Source: Shewanella sp. MTB7
GTDB lineage: Bacteria > Pseudomonadota > Gammaproteobacteria > Enterobacterales > Shewanellaceae
Direction: 5' to 3'
Assembly: GCF_027571385.1 (NCBI RefSeq)
Contig: NZ_CP085636.1
Coordinates: 3,224,001 to 3,288,000, forward strand
Length of the DNA: 64,000 bases
Within the stretch, counting starts at the first letter, position 1, and each line of letters opens with the position of its first letter. The notes below the pieces were generated by a model. That model was given only the letters and a program-made list of their open reading frames with translations, had not been told where the DNA came from and did not search any database. The position numbers and the translations under genes were made by a program. Of the stretch, positions 39,170 through 47,546 are shown piece by piece.

Positions 39170-40291
39170 ATGAACTTTCAATCTTTTAATCCTCCTCGTA
39201 GGATCTTAATGGGCCCAGGTCCTTCAGATATAAGCCCTGAGGTTCTGGCTTCACTTTCAAGACCCGTAATCGGTCATCTAGATCCCCTATTCGTCGGAAT
39301 GATGGATGAAGTAAAAGCCCTACTTCAATATGCTTTTCAAACTAAAAATGAGTTTACAATCGCGTTATCGGCACCAGGCTCTGCGGGGATGGAAGCGTGT
39401 TTTGTTAACCTCGTAGAAGCTGGCGACAAAGTCATCGTCTGCCGTAATGGTGTGTTTGGTGACCGCATGATCCAAAACGTCACTCGAATAGGTGCTGAAG
39501 CGATAATCGTTGACTCACCCTGGGGACGTGCTGTTGAAGTCGACAAAGTAGAGCAAGCACTTATTGCTAATCCTGATGCAAAATTTATCGCCTTTGTTCA
39601 CGCAGAAACCTCTACAGGCGCAGTATCTGATGCAAAAACCTTATGTGCACTGGCACAAAAGTATCACTGTCTCTCTATTGTTGATGCTGTCACCTCCTTA
39701 GGCGGAATAGAAGTCAAGGTCGATGAATGGGGAATCGATGCTATCTATTCCGGATCGCAAAAATGCTTATCTTGTGTGCCTGGTTTATCACCGATCTCAT
39801 TTAGTAAAAAAGCGGTCAATGTGATCAAAGAACGTAAAACGCAAATTCAAAGTTGGTTTTTAGATCAATCACTTGTAATGAACTACTGGTCAGGGAGTGG
39901 TAAGCGAAGTTATCATCATACCGCCCCAGTTAACTCTCTGTATGGATTACATGAATCGCTCCTTCAGTTACATAATGAAGGTCTTGAGAACCGCATCAAA
40001 CGCCATAGAATACAGCATGAAGCCCTTGCTAAAGGCTTGGCCAAATTAGGTATTGAGTTCATTGTCCCTGAAGAAGAGCGTTTACCTCAACTTAACGCTA
40101 TCTACATCCCAGAAGGCATTGATGACGTCAAAGTCCGCCACTACCTCCTCAATAAGTACAACTTAGAGATAGGTGCTGGTCTTGGTGATCTTGCAGGTAA
40201 AGCGTGGCGAATTGGTCTTATGGGCTATGCAGCGAGAAGTGAAAATGTCATTTTATGCTTGGCAGCACTTGAAGATGCGTTGAATCAGTAG
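39170..40291 (+). CDS. bhcA: PLP aminotransferase using glyoxylate; probable BhcA (aspartate-glyoxylate aminotransferase)
   Basis: A 373-residue class V aminotransferase of the alanine/serine-glyoxylate group. PLP lysine is K198 in YSGSQKCLS, and DAVTSLGG carries the PLP-contacting Asp. The N-terminal MGPGPSDISPEVL and RPVIGHLDP are typical of the group. In the beta-hydroxyaspartate cycle BhcA makes glycine from glyoxylate with aspartate as donor. The nearby bhcBCD-like genes support this role. The main alternative is a ureidoglycine-glyoxylate aminotransferase (PucG), also of this fold and linked to purine breakdown; but the cluster at the right end uses allantoicase, which does not make ureidoglycine. 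Start at 39170 (MNFQSFNPPRRIL) matches the family; the frame opens 17 codons earlier. Confidence 0.72.
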   Translation: MNFQSFNPPRRILMGPGPSDISPEVLASLSRPVIGHLDPLFVGMMDEVKALLQYAFQTKNEFTIALSAPGSAGMEACFVNLVEAGDKVIVCRNGVFGDRMIQNVTRIGAEAIIVDSPWGRAVEVDKVEQALIANPDAKFIAFVHAETSTGAVSDAKTLCALAQKYHCLSIVDAVTSLGGIEVKVDEWGIDAIYSGSQKCLSCVPGLSPISFSKKAVNVIKERKTQIQSWFLDQSLVMNYWSGSGKRSYHHTAPVNSLYGLHESLLQLHNEGLENRIKRHRIQHEALAKGLAKLGIEFIVPEEERLPQLNAIYIPEGIDDVKVRHYLLNKYNLEIGAGLGDLAGKAWRIGLMGYAARSENVILCLAALEDALNQ

Positions 40292-41056
40292 GGCATTATA
40301 GCCGTTTGCGCTTCCATAATGTGGAATTGAAAACGGCTATCTCTCCGGCAAAAAACCATAATGTGAGATGAGGCTTTTGACAAAAATCTAACTTTTGACG
40401 CATCAATTTGGCAGTGGCACAGGTAAAAAGTAATAGGAAAGCGCACTGCGATTATATTAAACTGGAATGATAGCTGTACGATACAAATACCGTAATAGTA
40501 ATTTACGATCATATTAATCATTGCAGAAATCATCACAATATATATATATACAATGTTAGGCCATTAATTAAATAGCACTTAAAATATAGAATAAAATCTA
40601 TTACAAACCACTTTAAACCAGAGTTGATGTAATATGTAAAACAGCTAGTATTTATTTTAAAACACACACCAACAAAGTAATCATAGTCATCTATTATATC
40701 AAAGAGTCCTTCATGTAGAAGACCTTGTGACTATGATTCATACTAAGGTTGCTCAACCTAATGCTATATTTTCCTTCTCTATAGAGTTCAGCCCATCAGA
40801 TTTACAAGCTTCGATTACTAATGATATAAACTAGACACGCCTAAAGCATCAAAACTATCCTTGCGGCTGTCTGCTTAAACGAATGTTCTTACTTCTATAC
40901 AGTTATTACTTTTTCTAGATCAGCTTTGCAGGATGCTTGTGATGCCTTATAAGGTTGAAATGGATATGATGAAGAGTCATAGCGGAAAATTTGTCAGTGA
41001 GAGGTTTAGTGACGTTGTATTGCACTTTTTTATTGGCCACAGATGTAACACTTTCA
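40292..41056. other. Long spacer after bhcA with two candidate operators
   Basis: About 765 bp of AT-rich sequence. It contains one strong TTYCA-N5-TGRAA site (40312) and a weaker one (AACCATAATGTGAGA, 40354-40368) 42 bp later. No convincing gene is seen on either strand; a minus-strand open frame at 40285-40536 has an unnatural composition. The operators suggest either an unrecognised small transcript or a relic of rearrangement. Confidence 0.45.
40312..40326. promoter_or_regulatory. Candidate IclR (BhcR-like) operator A
   Basis: TTCCA-TAATG-TGGAA, 20 bp after the aminotransferase stop. It differs at only two positions from the site at 42776. Confidence 0.5.
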
Positions 41057-41081
41057 ATAAAAAACCCTTCCGAAGAAGGGC
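41057..41081 (-). terminator. Terminator after the AzgA-like permease
   Basis: Minus-strand stem CCCTTC-TTCG-GAAGGG followed by TTTTTTATT, 52 bp after the permease stop. Confidence 0.88.
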
Positions 41082-41132
41082 TTAATCGATTTTCTATGAT
41101 CATGTAAATAAAATTAATTCATGAAGATAGCG

Positions 41133-42569
41133 TTAGTTTATGAAGATAAATTTCGCAATAAATAGTGCTGTGAGTGCCCAAATACCCTTAGAGATCTGAC
41201 TAGACTTGCCTGTACCCACTTTCAATACCGTATAGGTGATAAAGCCAAAAGCAATGCCGTTAGCGATTGAGAAGGTAAACGCCATCATGATGGTGGTACA
41301 AACAGCTGGAGCATATTCAGTAAAATCGTCCCAGTCCAGACCTTTCAGTGAACTCATCATTAACATTGCTACGTAGATAAGTGCGCCATCGACAGCAAAG
41401 CCTGGCAGCATTTGTGCTAGCGGTAAGAAGAACATGCCTACTGCAAACAACAAACCAATAGTCACAGCAGTGAGACCTGTACGCCCACCAACGGCAACAC
41501 CAGCAGCAGATTCAACATAAGAGGTCACAGGGGGACAACCAAAGCCAGTTCCAATCACTGATGAAATAGAGTCCGCTTTTAATGATTTACTTAACCCTTC
41601 AATTTTACCATTTTCATCTTGCAGGTTCGCACGTTCAGCTACGCCCATTAAGGTGCCGGCCGTATCAAAAATATTCACAAATAGGAAAGTCACAATCACA
41701 GGAATTAACGCAATTTGAAATGCACCCGCAATATCGGCTTTCCACAATATGGGCTCTAGTGCAGAAAACTCAGGTACAGCCAATATGCCTTTGTAGCTCA
41801 CAAAACCGGAGGCAGGAGCAAACGATTTAGCGGCTTCAGAAACCACGAAGAAATCTGTTGGTAACACCCATGTCATTACAAACGCGATAAAGGTAGTCGC
41901 GGCGATACCAATTAAGATAGCACCGAACACTTTACGATAGCTAAGCACCGAAATAAGCAGAAAACTGATGAAACCAAGCGCTGGCGCTTCTGGGCCGAAT
42001 TCACCAAAACCGAAGTGAGTCAGATCCGCAAGAGCAAGTGCGTTATCAGGATTAGGTATGACGATACCAGTGAAACGTAAACCGATAAAACCTAAGAAAA
42101 GGCCTACACCTGCGGTCATAGCCAATCGTAAGCTCATGGGAATGCTGTCTAGCATCCACTCCCTTAGTCGAGTGACACTCATTAAAACAAACAACACACC
42201 AGAAAGGAAAACCGCACCCAGTGCAATTTCCCAGCTATAGCCCATTCCACCGACGACTGAAAAAGTGAAAAAAGCATTCAGTCCCATTCCAGGGGCAAGT
42301 CCCACTGGCCAGTTAGCGTATAGTCCCATCAAAATCGTCGCAATGGCGGCACCAAGACAAGTCGCTAAGAATAGTCCTTCAAAGGGCATACCTGTTTTAG
42401 ACATAATAATGGGGTTTAAAAACATGATGTATGACATTGTCACGAAAGTGGTAAGACCCGCCATTAGCTCAGTTTTCACTGTGGTACTATGCGCAGAAAG
42501 TTTAAAAAGTCGTTCTAAAAGTCCGCCTGTTTTTGCTGATTCTTCGTGTGTTTGATTAACCTGTTCCAT
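41133..42569 (-). CDS. AzgA-type (NCS2) hypoxanthine/guanine/adenine permease
   Basis: A 478-residue inner-membrane protein with about 12-14 helices. The AzgA pattern is clear: TVKTELMAGLTTFVTMSYIM, GLAPGMGLNAFF, LFVNIFDTAGTLMGV and the signature PPVTSYVESAAGVAVGGRTG (TSYxESAAG). These proton symporters import hypoxanthine, guanine and adenine. It is next to glyoxylate-assimilation genes and 10 kb from guanine deaminase and urate oxidase, so it is the likely purine entry point. The long upstream region holds a candidate IclR operator at 42776. Exact purine preference cannot be read from sequence. Confidence 0.9.
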   Translation of the reverse strand: MEQVNQTHEESAKTGGLLERLFKLSAHSTTVKTELMAGLTTFVTMSYIMFLNPIIMSKTGMPFEGLFLATCLGAAIATILMGLYANWPVGLAPGMGLNAFFTFSVVGGMGYSWEIALGAVFLSGVLFVLMSVTRLREWMLDSIPMSLRLAMTAGVGLFLGFIGLRFTGIVIPNPDNALALADLTHFGFGEFGPEAPALGFISFLLISVLSYRKVFGAILIGIAATTFIAFVMTWVLPTDFFVVSEAAKSFAPASGFVSYKGILAVPEFSALEPILWKADIAGAFQIALIPVIVTFLFVNIFDTAGTLMGVAERANLQDENGKIEGLSKSLKADSISSVIGTGFGCPPVTSYVESAAGVAVGGRTGLTAVTIGLLFAVGMFFLPLAQMLPGFAVDGALIYVAMLMMSSLKGLDWDDFTEYAPAVCTTIMMAFTFSIANGIAFGFITYTVLKVGTGKSSQISKGIWALTALFIAKFIFIN

Positions 42570-43275
42570 AACTACAGTACTCTTATTGATTGAAAAATAA
42601 GGTCATTTTGTATATTTATTAAATTTGACCTGTTATGTGCTGACCCAGTTAACAAAAAGGTAATACCAGCTGCGGCTATTTATTAGAAAGAGGCTGTGTT
42701 AGACCCAATTTCTGTGTAGCTTATTCAATAGAGCACATTTAACAGCCAATGTTAACCACAATAAATTCATTTTAATTTCACAATGTGGAAACATATTGTT
42801 TTATCAAACACTCAGTCAAAAGATGGAGACGTTTAAGGAGGAGTAAAAAATATTCTCTGAGTCATTCAGACTATTTAAATTCACCAACACTGACAAAACT
42901 ACACGTCATATGTTCTCGGAGCTATAGCGAGTTATTCGGCCAACCATAGGGTAGATATTACGTTCCTGATGGAATTTGAAAGCCGATGACAAGGGTAATG
43001 GTTTAGCATTCGTAGCAGTTAATGCAAGCGCCATTGTCGCTCTTTGCGCCGTTAAACGTCTTGTTCAGGGAGTAGGTATCAATAGGTGAACGGTCATTCA
43101 ATCCCGTCTATATGATATAAATTTCACATCGTAAAATTGATTAGAATTTAAATCATAGTTAGATTTAAGCCTCCCTGTTATTCTAATTTCATATCATTTT
43201 GTCAACATATCATGATAATATTTAAGTTTTTACCAACCCTATTAACCAAACTAAACCAAATTGAATTAGGTAGTT
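42570..43275. other. Divergent regulatory region between azgA-like and sulP genes
   Basis: About 700 bp without a supported gene. It contains the candidate IclR operator at 42776 and a degenerate one (TTTCA-CATCG-TAAAA) at 43122-43136, placed about 150 bp upstream of the SulP start. Confidence 0.5.
42776..42790. promoter_or_regulatory. Candidate IclR (BhcR-like) operator B
   Basis: TTTCA-CAATG-TGGAA, about 205 bp upstream of the AzgA-like permease start and 485 bp upstream of SulP. One arm mismatch from a perfect inverted repeat. Confidence 0.5.
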
Positions 43276-44892
43276 ATGCTTTCTTTGTCCCACTTTAATC
43301 GACGAACCATCAAAGGTGATATATTTGGTGCGCTCACTTCTACCATTGTGGCCCTGCCCTTTGCATTAGCCTTCGGTGTCACTTCAGGCGCGGGAGCTAG
43401 TGCTGGTATATATTGTGCGATTATCACCGGCTTATTTGCCTCACTATTTGGGGGGACAAATCAACAGATATCAGGTCCAAATACTGGCTTGACGGTGGCA
43501 ATGGTTGCCATATTAACCAGCTTCGTCGCACAATCTCCAGAGCATGGTGTAGCAGCCGCATTCACGGTGGTGAGTTTAGCGGGGATATTCCAAATGCTAT
43601 TTGGTTTTTTTAAACTCGGTAAGTACTTCATCTTAGTGTCATACCCTGTGATATCTGGCTTTACGTCCGGAATTGGGATCTTAATTATTCTTTCGCAACT
43701 TGAACCCTTTTTTGGTGCAACGTTAACACAGCTCCCAATATCTCTCAGCATATTTAGCAGCACCAATACATTAGTAGGGCTGGCCTGTATATTTGTACTT
43801 TTCATATGGCCGCAGAAATACCGCCATGTAGTACCAGCCAGCATCATTGCCGTCATTGGTGCCACTCTATTTTATGTCTTTAGTGGTGCTCAAATCCCTG
43901 TGGTGGGGGCCATCTCAAGTGAGCTACCTTCATTTAACTTGCCGGTTTGGGGAAATGATTTAGCCGGAGAGATGATTAAATCAGCCTTGCTCATCGCGAC
44001 GTTAAGCACACTGGATTCGTTAATGACCTCCTTAACTGTTGACAGTATAAGTAATGATTTCCATGATTCAGATCAGGAGCTTGTAGGGCAAGGTGTGGGT
44101 AACTTTGTCGCAGGGTTATTTGGCGCACTGCCTGGTGGCGGTGCAACAATGCGGACGGTGACGAACTTAAGAGCTGGGGGTACAACTCCCTTATCAGGCA
44201 TTTTACATTCACTGTTTATTTTGGCCATTGTATTATGGGCTGGAGAGTATACCGCCTATATCCCGGTAGCCGTATTAGCGGCAATATTGATTCATGTTGG
44301 TATCAGCATTATTGATTGGAATTTTCTTAAGCGGATCCACCAAATATCACCTTTTAGCGTAATTTTAATGATTTCAGTCATGGTGATGTCAGTGGCTTTT
44401 GACTTAATCACGGCAGTATTAATCGGTGTGTTTATTGACAATCTGGTCGTCATTAGACGTTTATCTGAGATCCAATTAGATAATATCAAACTTTACACAG
44501 CCAAAGATGCAGTGCATCTGTCTGACGAAGAGAAACAGTTGTTTGAATCTATGGCCGACAGCGTGCTTTTACTCAATATTTCTGGCCCAATAGGCTATGG
44601 GGTAGCTAGAGGACTCAAACAATGTGTTTCAACTGCCGATCAAAACAAAACATTATTGATCGATCTATCCGATGCACGTTTTGTCGGTATTACCAGTACC
44701 ATTGCCATTGAAGAGATTATTGTCGGCTATCAAAATGAGGGGCAAGAGATAATATTAGCAAATGTTGGTGAGCGAGTAAGAAAGGACTTTAATAGAATAA
44801 AACTACTGGATAAAATTTCAGCAGAACATGTTTTTACCACGAGGATAGCAGCACTGAAATATCTGAAACAGAAATCACTCTCTTCTACGTGA
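43276..44892 (+). CDS. SulP-family anion transporter with STAS domain
   Basis: A 538-residue inner-membrane transporter. The N-terminal 400 residues contain 11-14 helices with SulP landmarks (ALPFALAFGVTSGAGASAGIY, ISGPNTGLTVAM, LPGGGATMRTVTNLRAGG). Residues 420-530 are a cytoplasmic STAS domain (VLLLNISGPIGYGVARGL). Substrates of the family include sulfate, bicarbonate and, for DauA, C4-dicarboxylates. Its place between the permease and the bhc genes suggests an organic or inorganic anion linked to glyoxylate use, but the substrate is not predictable. It is convergent with the glcG-like gene. Confidence 0.88.
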   Translation: MLSLSHFNRRTIKGDIFGALTSTIVALPFALAFGVTSGAGASAGIYCAIITGLFASLFGGTNQQISGPNTGLTVAMVAILTSFVAQSPEHGVAAAFTVVSLAGIFQMLFGFFKLGKYFILVSYPVISGFTSGIGILIILSQLEPFFGATLTQLPISLSIFSSTNTLVGLACIFVLFIWPQKYRHVVPASIIAVIGATLFYVFSGAQIPVVGAISSELPSFNLPVWGNDLAGEMIKSALLIATLSTLDSLMTSLTVDSISNDFHDSDQELVGQGVGNFVAGLFGALPGGGATMRTVTNLRAGGTTPLSGILHSLFILAIVLWAGEYTAYIPVAVLAAILIHVGISIIDWNFLKRIHQISPFSVILMISVMVMSVAFDLITAVLIGVFIDNLVVIRRLSEIQLDNIKLYTAKDAVHLSDEEKQLFESMADSVLLLNISGPIGYGVARGLKQCVSTADQNKTLLIDLSDARFVGITSTIAIEEIIVGYQNEGQEIILANVGERVRKDFNRIKLLDKISAEHVFTTRIAALKYLKQKSLSST

Positions 44893-44900
44893 CGACCTAA

Positions 44901-45356
44901 CTATAGAATATTCTGACTCAGCGTTGGTGATGTGATTCGGTTGAATATATCAACTCCAGCCTGAGCACAGTCCAAATCTTGCTTTGGAGAGCCAGAGCTG
45001 ACACCTATCCCACCAATGACCATCCCATCATATGAAATGGGTAAACCACCACCAACAATACACATTCTCCCACCTAACGCGGTATGAATGCCGAATAAAC
45101 CACTTTTATCTCCAGGAATACACACCTGATTGACCTCATGTGTAGCTTTTCGTGCCGATGCAGCAGTAAAAGCCTTATCTTGGGAGAGAGTTATACTGTG
45201 TATTTTCCCTCCATCCATACGTTCAAAGGCAATTAAACTCCCTGATTCATCAACGACAGAGATACACATTGGCACACCGATTTTAGCTGCTTTTTGCATA
45301 GCCCCCTCGATGATTAATTTTGCTTCGGTTAGGTTTAATCGATTTATGGTTAACAT
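44901..45356 (-). CDS. GlcG/HbpS-family protein
   Basis: A 151-residue protein of the GlcG/HbpS family (Pfam DUF336). Family features are the N-terminal LTLTEAK-like INRLNLTEAKLIIEGAM, VVDESGSLIAFERMDGG and GGRMCIVGGGLPI, then GGIGVSSGSPKQD. It has no signal peptide. Relatives bind haem in Streptomyces (HbpS) or lie in glycolate oxidase operons (GlcG), but their role in carbon metabolism is unknown. GAGGG lies before the ATG. It follows the IclR regulator by 26 bp and is probably cotranscribed. Confidence 0.88.
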   Translation of the reverse strand: MLTINRLNLTEAKLIIEGAMQKAAKIGVPMCISVVDESGSLIAFERMDGGKIHSITLSQDKAFTAASARKATHEVNQVCIPGDKSGLFGIHTALGGRMCIVGGGLPISYDGMVIGGIGVSSGSPKQDLDCAQAGVDIFNRITSPTLSQNIL

Positions 45357-45382
45357 ATCTTCCCTCTAATTATTTATAAATT

Positions 45383-46174
45383 TTAATCTGACTTTTGATT
45401 ATCAATATAACCAAGCTCTGCTGAAAGTGATTTACCTGCAAGCAGTAAGTCTTTTAGCCACTCATCTCTTCGCCTATCAATAGGCGCAGAAACCGATAGC
45501 CCAGCAACCACTTCACCATATCGGTCATATAGTAGTACGCCAATACAACCTACCCCAATCTCAGCTTCTTCATTATCAAAGGCATAGCCTTGCTCGGCGC
45601 ACCCCGTACATTCCTGCACGAGATCATTTAATGAAGAAAACGTATTACGCGTATATGTCGGTAAATTAGTACGTTGAGCATATCCTTTAATGCCCTCCTC
45701 TCCTTCCATGCCTAGCATCATCTTACCTACCCCAGTAACATGCAAAGGGGCACGACTACCAATCATTTGTTGGACATGCATCATCCTATTGGGTATCGCC
45801 TTTTCAACGTAAATAACCACATCCCCTTCACGTGTTGTCAGATTAATGGTTTCACCAAATTTATCACGCAGTTTTTCCATATAGGGGATCGCCACTTTAC
45901 GAAAGTCGACGCTGTTATTCGGATAATGGCTTAACCTTAATAACCTGCCACTTAACAGATACTTCCCCTTACTATCTCTTTCAACAAAACGGTTATCGAT
46001 TAACGAGTGCAGTATACGAAAAGCCGTAGAAGGCGCTAAGTTGGTGTCTGCACTCAGCGCCTTTAACGTGACAGGCATAGTGTAACGAGAGATGGCATCT
46101 AACAAGGTGGCAGCTCGGTCGATCACTTGAATTCTAGGCTGAACTTTTGCTTCGCTCACTTTTGTTTCTTTCAT
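45383..46174 (-). CDS. bhcR: IclR-family regulator, probable BhcR
   Basis: A 263-residue regulator. Residues 15-75 form the IclR winged helix (VIDRAATLLDAIS, APSTAFRILHSLIDNRFVE), and the rest is the effector domain with APLHVTGVGKMMLG and a C-terminal ligand pocket including GCIGVLLYDRYGEVVAGLSVSAP. It is divergent from bhcB-like, as the IclR regulator BhcR is from its operon in Paracoccus, where glyoxylate is the ligand. The start at 46174 (MKETKVSEA) is chosen over a GTG nine codons upstream. Three inverted repeats in the shared spacer are its probable operators. Confidence 0.78.
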   Translation of the reverse strand: MKETKVSEAKVQPRIQVIDRAATLLDAISRYTMPVTLKALSADTNLAPSTAFRILHSLIDNRFVERDSKGKYLLSGRLLRLSHYPNNSVDFRKVAIPYMEKLRDKFGETINLTTREGDVVIYVEKAIPNRMMHVQQMIGSRAPLHVTGVGKMMLGMEGEEGIKGYAQRTNLPTYTRNTFSSLNDLVQECTGCAEQGYAFDNEEAEIGVGCIGVLLYDRYGEVVAGLSVSAPIDRRRDEWLKDLLLAGKSLSAELGYIDNQKSD

Positions 46175-46258
46175 TATTATTTGACCTCGATAACAGCGCA
46201 CATTGCGAATATAAATCTAAAACCACAATAAAACCAAATACCCAATGATGCAAATAAG

Positions 46259-46273
46259 TTTCACATAGTGGAA
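46259..46273. promoter_or_regulatory. Candidate IclR operator C
   Basis: TTTCA-CATAG-TGGAA, 85 bp upstream of the regulator start in the divergent spacer. Confidence 0.55.
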
Positions 46274-46360
46274 TAATGTAGCAACGGCAATTAACAACCT
46301 AGTCTCAACCTTATATTTCAATACAGTACAGCGATCCCCCTAAATACCCAAGATTAATAA

Positions 46361-46375
46361 TTCCATAATATGGAA
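46361..46375. promoter_or_regulatory. Candidate IclR operator D
   Basis: TTCCATAATATGGAA, a perfect inverted repeat with six-base arms and a three-base centre. The strongest of the set; 150 bp upstream of the bhcB-like start. Confidence 0.65.
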
Positions 46376-46403
46376 TTCAAACTCTTTGCGTGAATGCGAC
46401 GGT

Positions 46404-46418
46404 TTCCATAAAGTGAAA
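46404..46418. promoter_or_regulatory. Candidate IclR operator E
   Basis: TTCCA-TAAAG-TGAAA, 43 bp centre-to-centre from operator D, about four helical turns. Confidence 0.55.
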
Positions 46419-46525
46419 CTCAACATTAATGATTAAAGCGACAAATGTAATAGGCAAATACGCACCAATTACTGACGTTTCATTAATCTACACACCAGTA
46501 ACAGCATAAGTATTGAGAGGAAAAT

Positions 46526-47503
46526 ATGAGCAGTAGAACCCCATCAGCAATGTATATCCCAACCTATGATGATGTACTCATTGCCCATGAACGAATCAAG
46601 CCTTACATTCATGAGACGCCTGTACTCACCTCACGTTTTTTGAATGACTTAACAGGTTCAGAGCTATTTTTTAAATGCGAAAATTTGCAAAAAGCAGCCG
46701 CATTTAAAGTACGTGGGGCTTGTAATGCAGTCTTTGGATTGACTGATGAGAAAGCCAAAAAAGGGGTAGCTACGCACTCGTCAGGTAATCATGCACTATC
46801 ACTGTCATATGCAGCAGGACAACGTGGTATTGATGTCACTGTTGTGATGCCAAGAACAGCGCCTCAGGCAAAGAAAGATGCTGTGATTGGCTACGGTGGC
46901 ACTATCGTTGAGTGCGAGCCGTCAACCAGTTCACGTGAAGCAGTATTTAGCGAAGTAGTGGCACAATCTGGTGCTGACTTTGTGCACCCCTATAACGACC
47001 CACGCGTGATAGCAGGTCAAGCTACTTGCTCTAAAGAGCTGATTAATCAGGTTGATGAACTCGATATTGTCATTGCCCCTATCGGTGGCGGAGGCATGAT
47101 CTCTGGCACTTGCTTAACCCTATCGACAATAGCGCCTCAAATACAGGTCTATGCTGCTGAGCCCGTTAACGCCGATGACGCAGCACGCTCATTTAAAGCG
47201 GGTTATATCATCGCTGATGATGCGCCAAACACCGTGGCTGATGGCCTAAAAGTCCCTCTAAAAGAACTCACCTGGCATTTCGTCAAGAACCATGTAACCG
47301 ACATTTTAACGGCTACAGAAGATGAAATTGTCGCGGCGATGAAGATTGTTTGGCTACGAATGAAACTCGTTATCGAGCCTAGTAGTGCGGTTTCGCTGGC
47401 GACCATCATAAAGAACCCTGAGATATTTAAAGGTAAACGAGTTGGAATCATTATTACCGGAGGCAATGTTGATTTAGACAAGCTTCCTTGGATGAGCCAG
47501 TAA
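46526..47503 (+). CDS. bhcB: PLP dehydratase of the threonine/serine dehydratase family; probable BhcB
   Basis: A 325-residue fold-type II PLP enzyme. PLP lysine is K61 in QKAAAFKVRGA, and the phosphate-binding GGGGM lies near residue 190. Family folds of serine racemase and threonine dehydratase are similar. The context (IclR upstream, aldolase and iminosuccinate reductase downstream) points to beta-hydroxyaspartate dehydratase, which converts erythro-3-hydroxyaspartate to iminosuccinate. The usual GSFK at the lysine is replaced by AAFK. AGAGG precedes the ATG. The bhcC-like gene starts 43 bp later, so an operon is likely. A plain threonine dehydratase is the alternative. Confidence 0.78.
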   Translation: MSSRTPSAMYIPTYDDVLIAHERIKPYIHETPVLTSRFLNDLTGSELFFKCENLQKAAAFKVRGACNAVFGLTDEKAKKGVATHSSGNHALSLSYAAGQRGIDVTVVMPRTAPQAKKDAVIGYGGTIVECEPSTSSREAVFSEVVAQSGADFVHPYNDPRVIAGQATCSKELINQVDELDIVIAPIGGGGMISGTCLTLSTIAPQIQVYAAEPVNADDAARSFKAGYIIADDAPNTVADGLKVPLKELTWHFVKNHVTDILTATEDEIVAAMKIVWLRMKLVIEPSSAVSLATIIKNPEIFKGKRVGIIITGGNVDLDKLPWMSQ

Positions 47504-47546
47504 ATTAGATCCCGATTGGCATAACGATAAACAGATGGAGACAACA

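Noticed and set aside
39170-40291. PucG (ureidoglycine-glyoxylate aminotransferase) as the primary call
   Set aside because: The window has allantoicase and ureidoglycolate lyase, a route without ureidoglycine; the BHAC neighbours fit better. Kept as an alternative.
40285-40536. 83-codon minus-strand frame after bhcA
   Set aside because: Overlaps the bhcA stop region, low-complexity composition, no ribosome-binding site or recognisable family.
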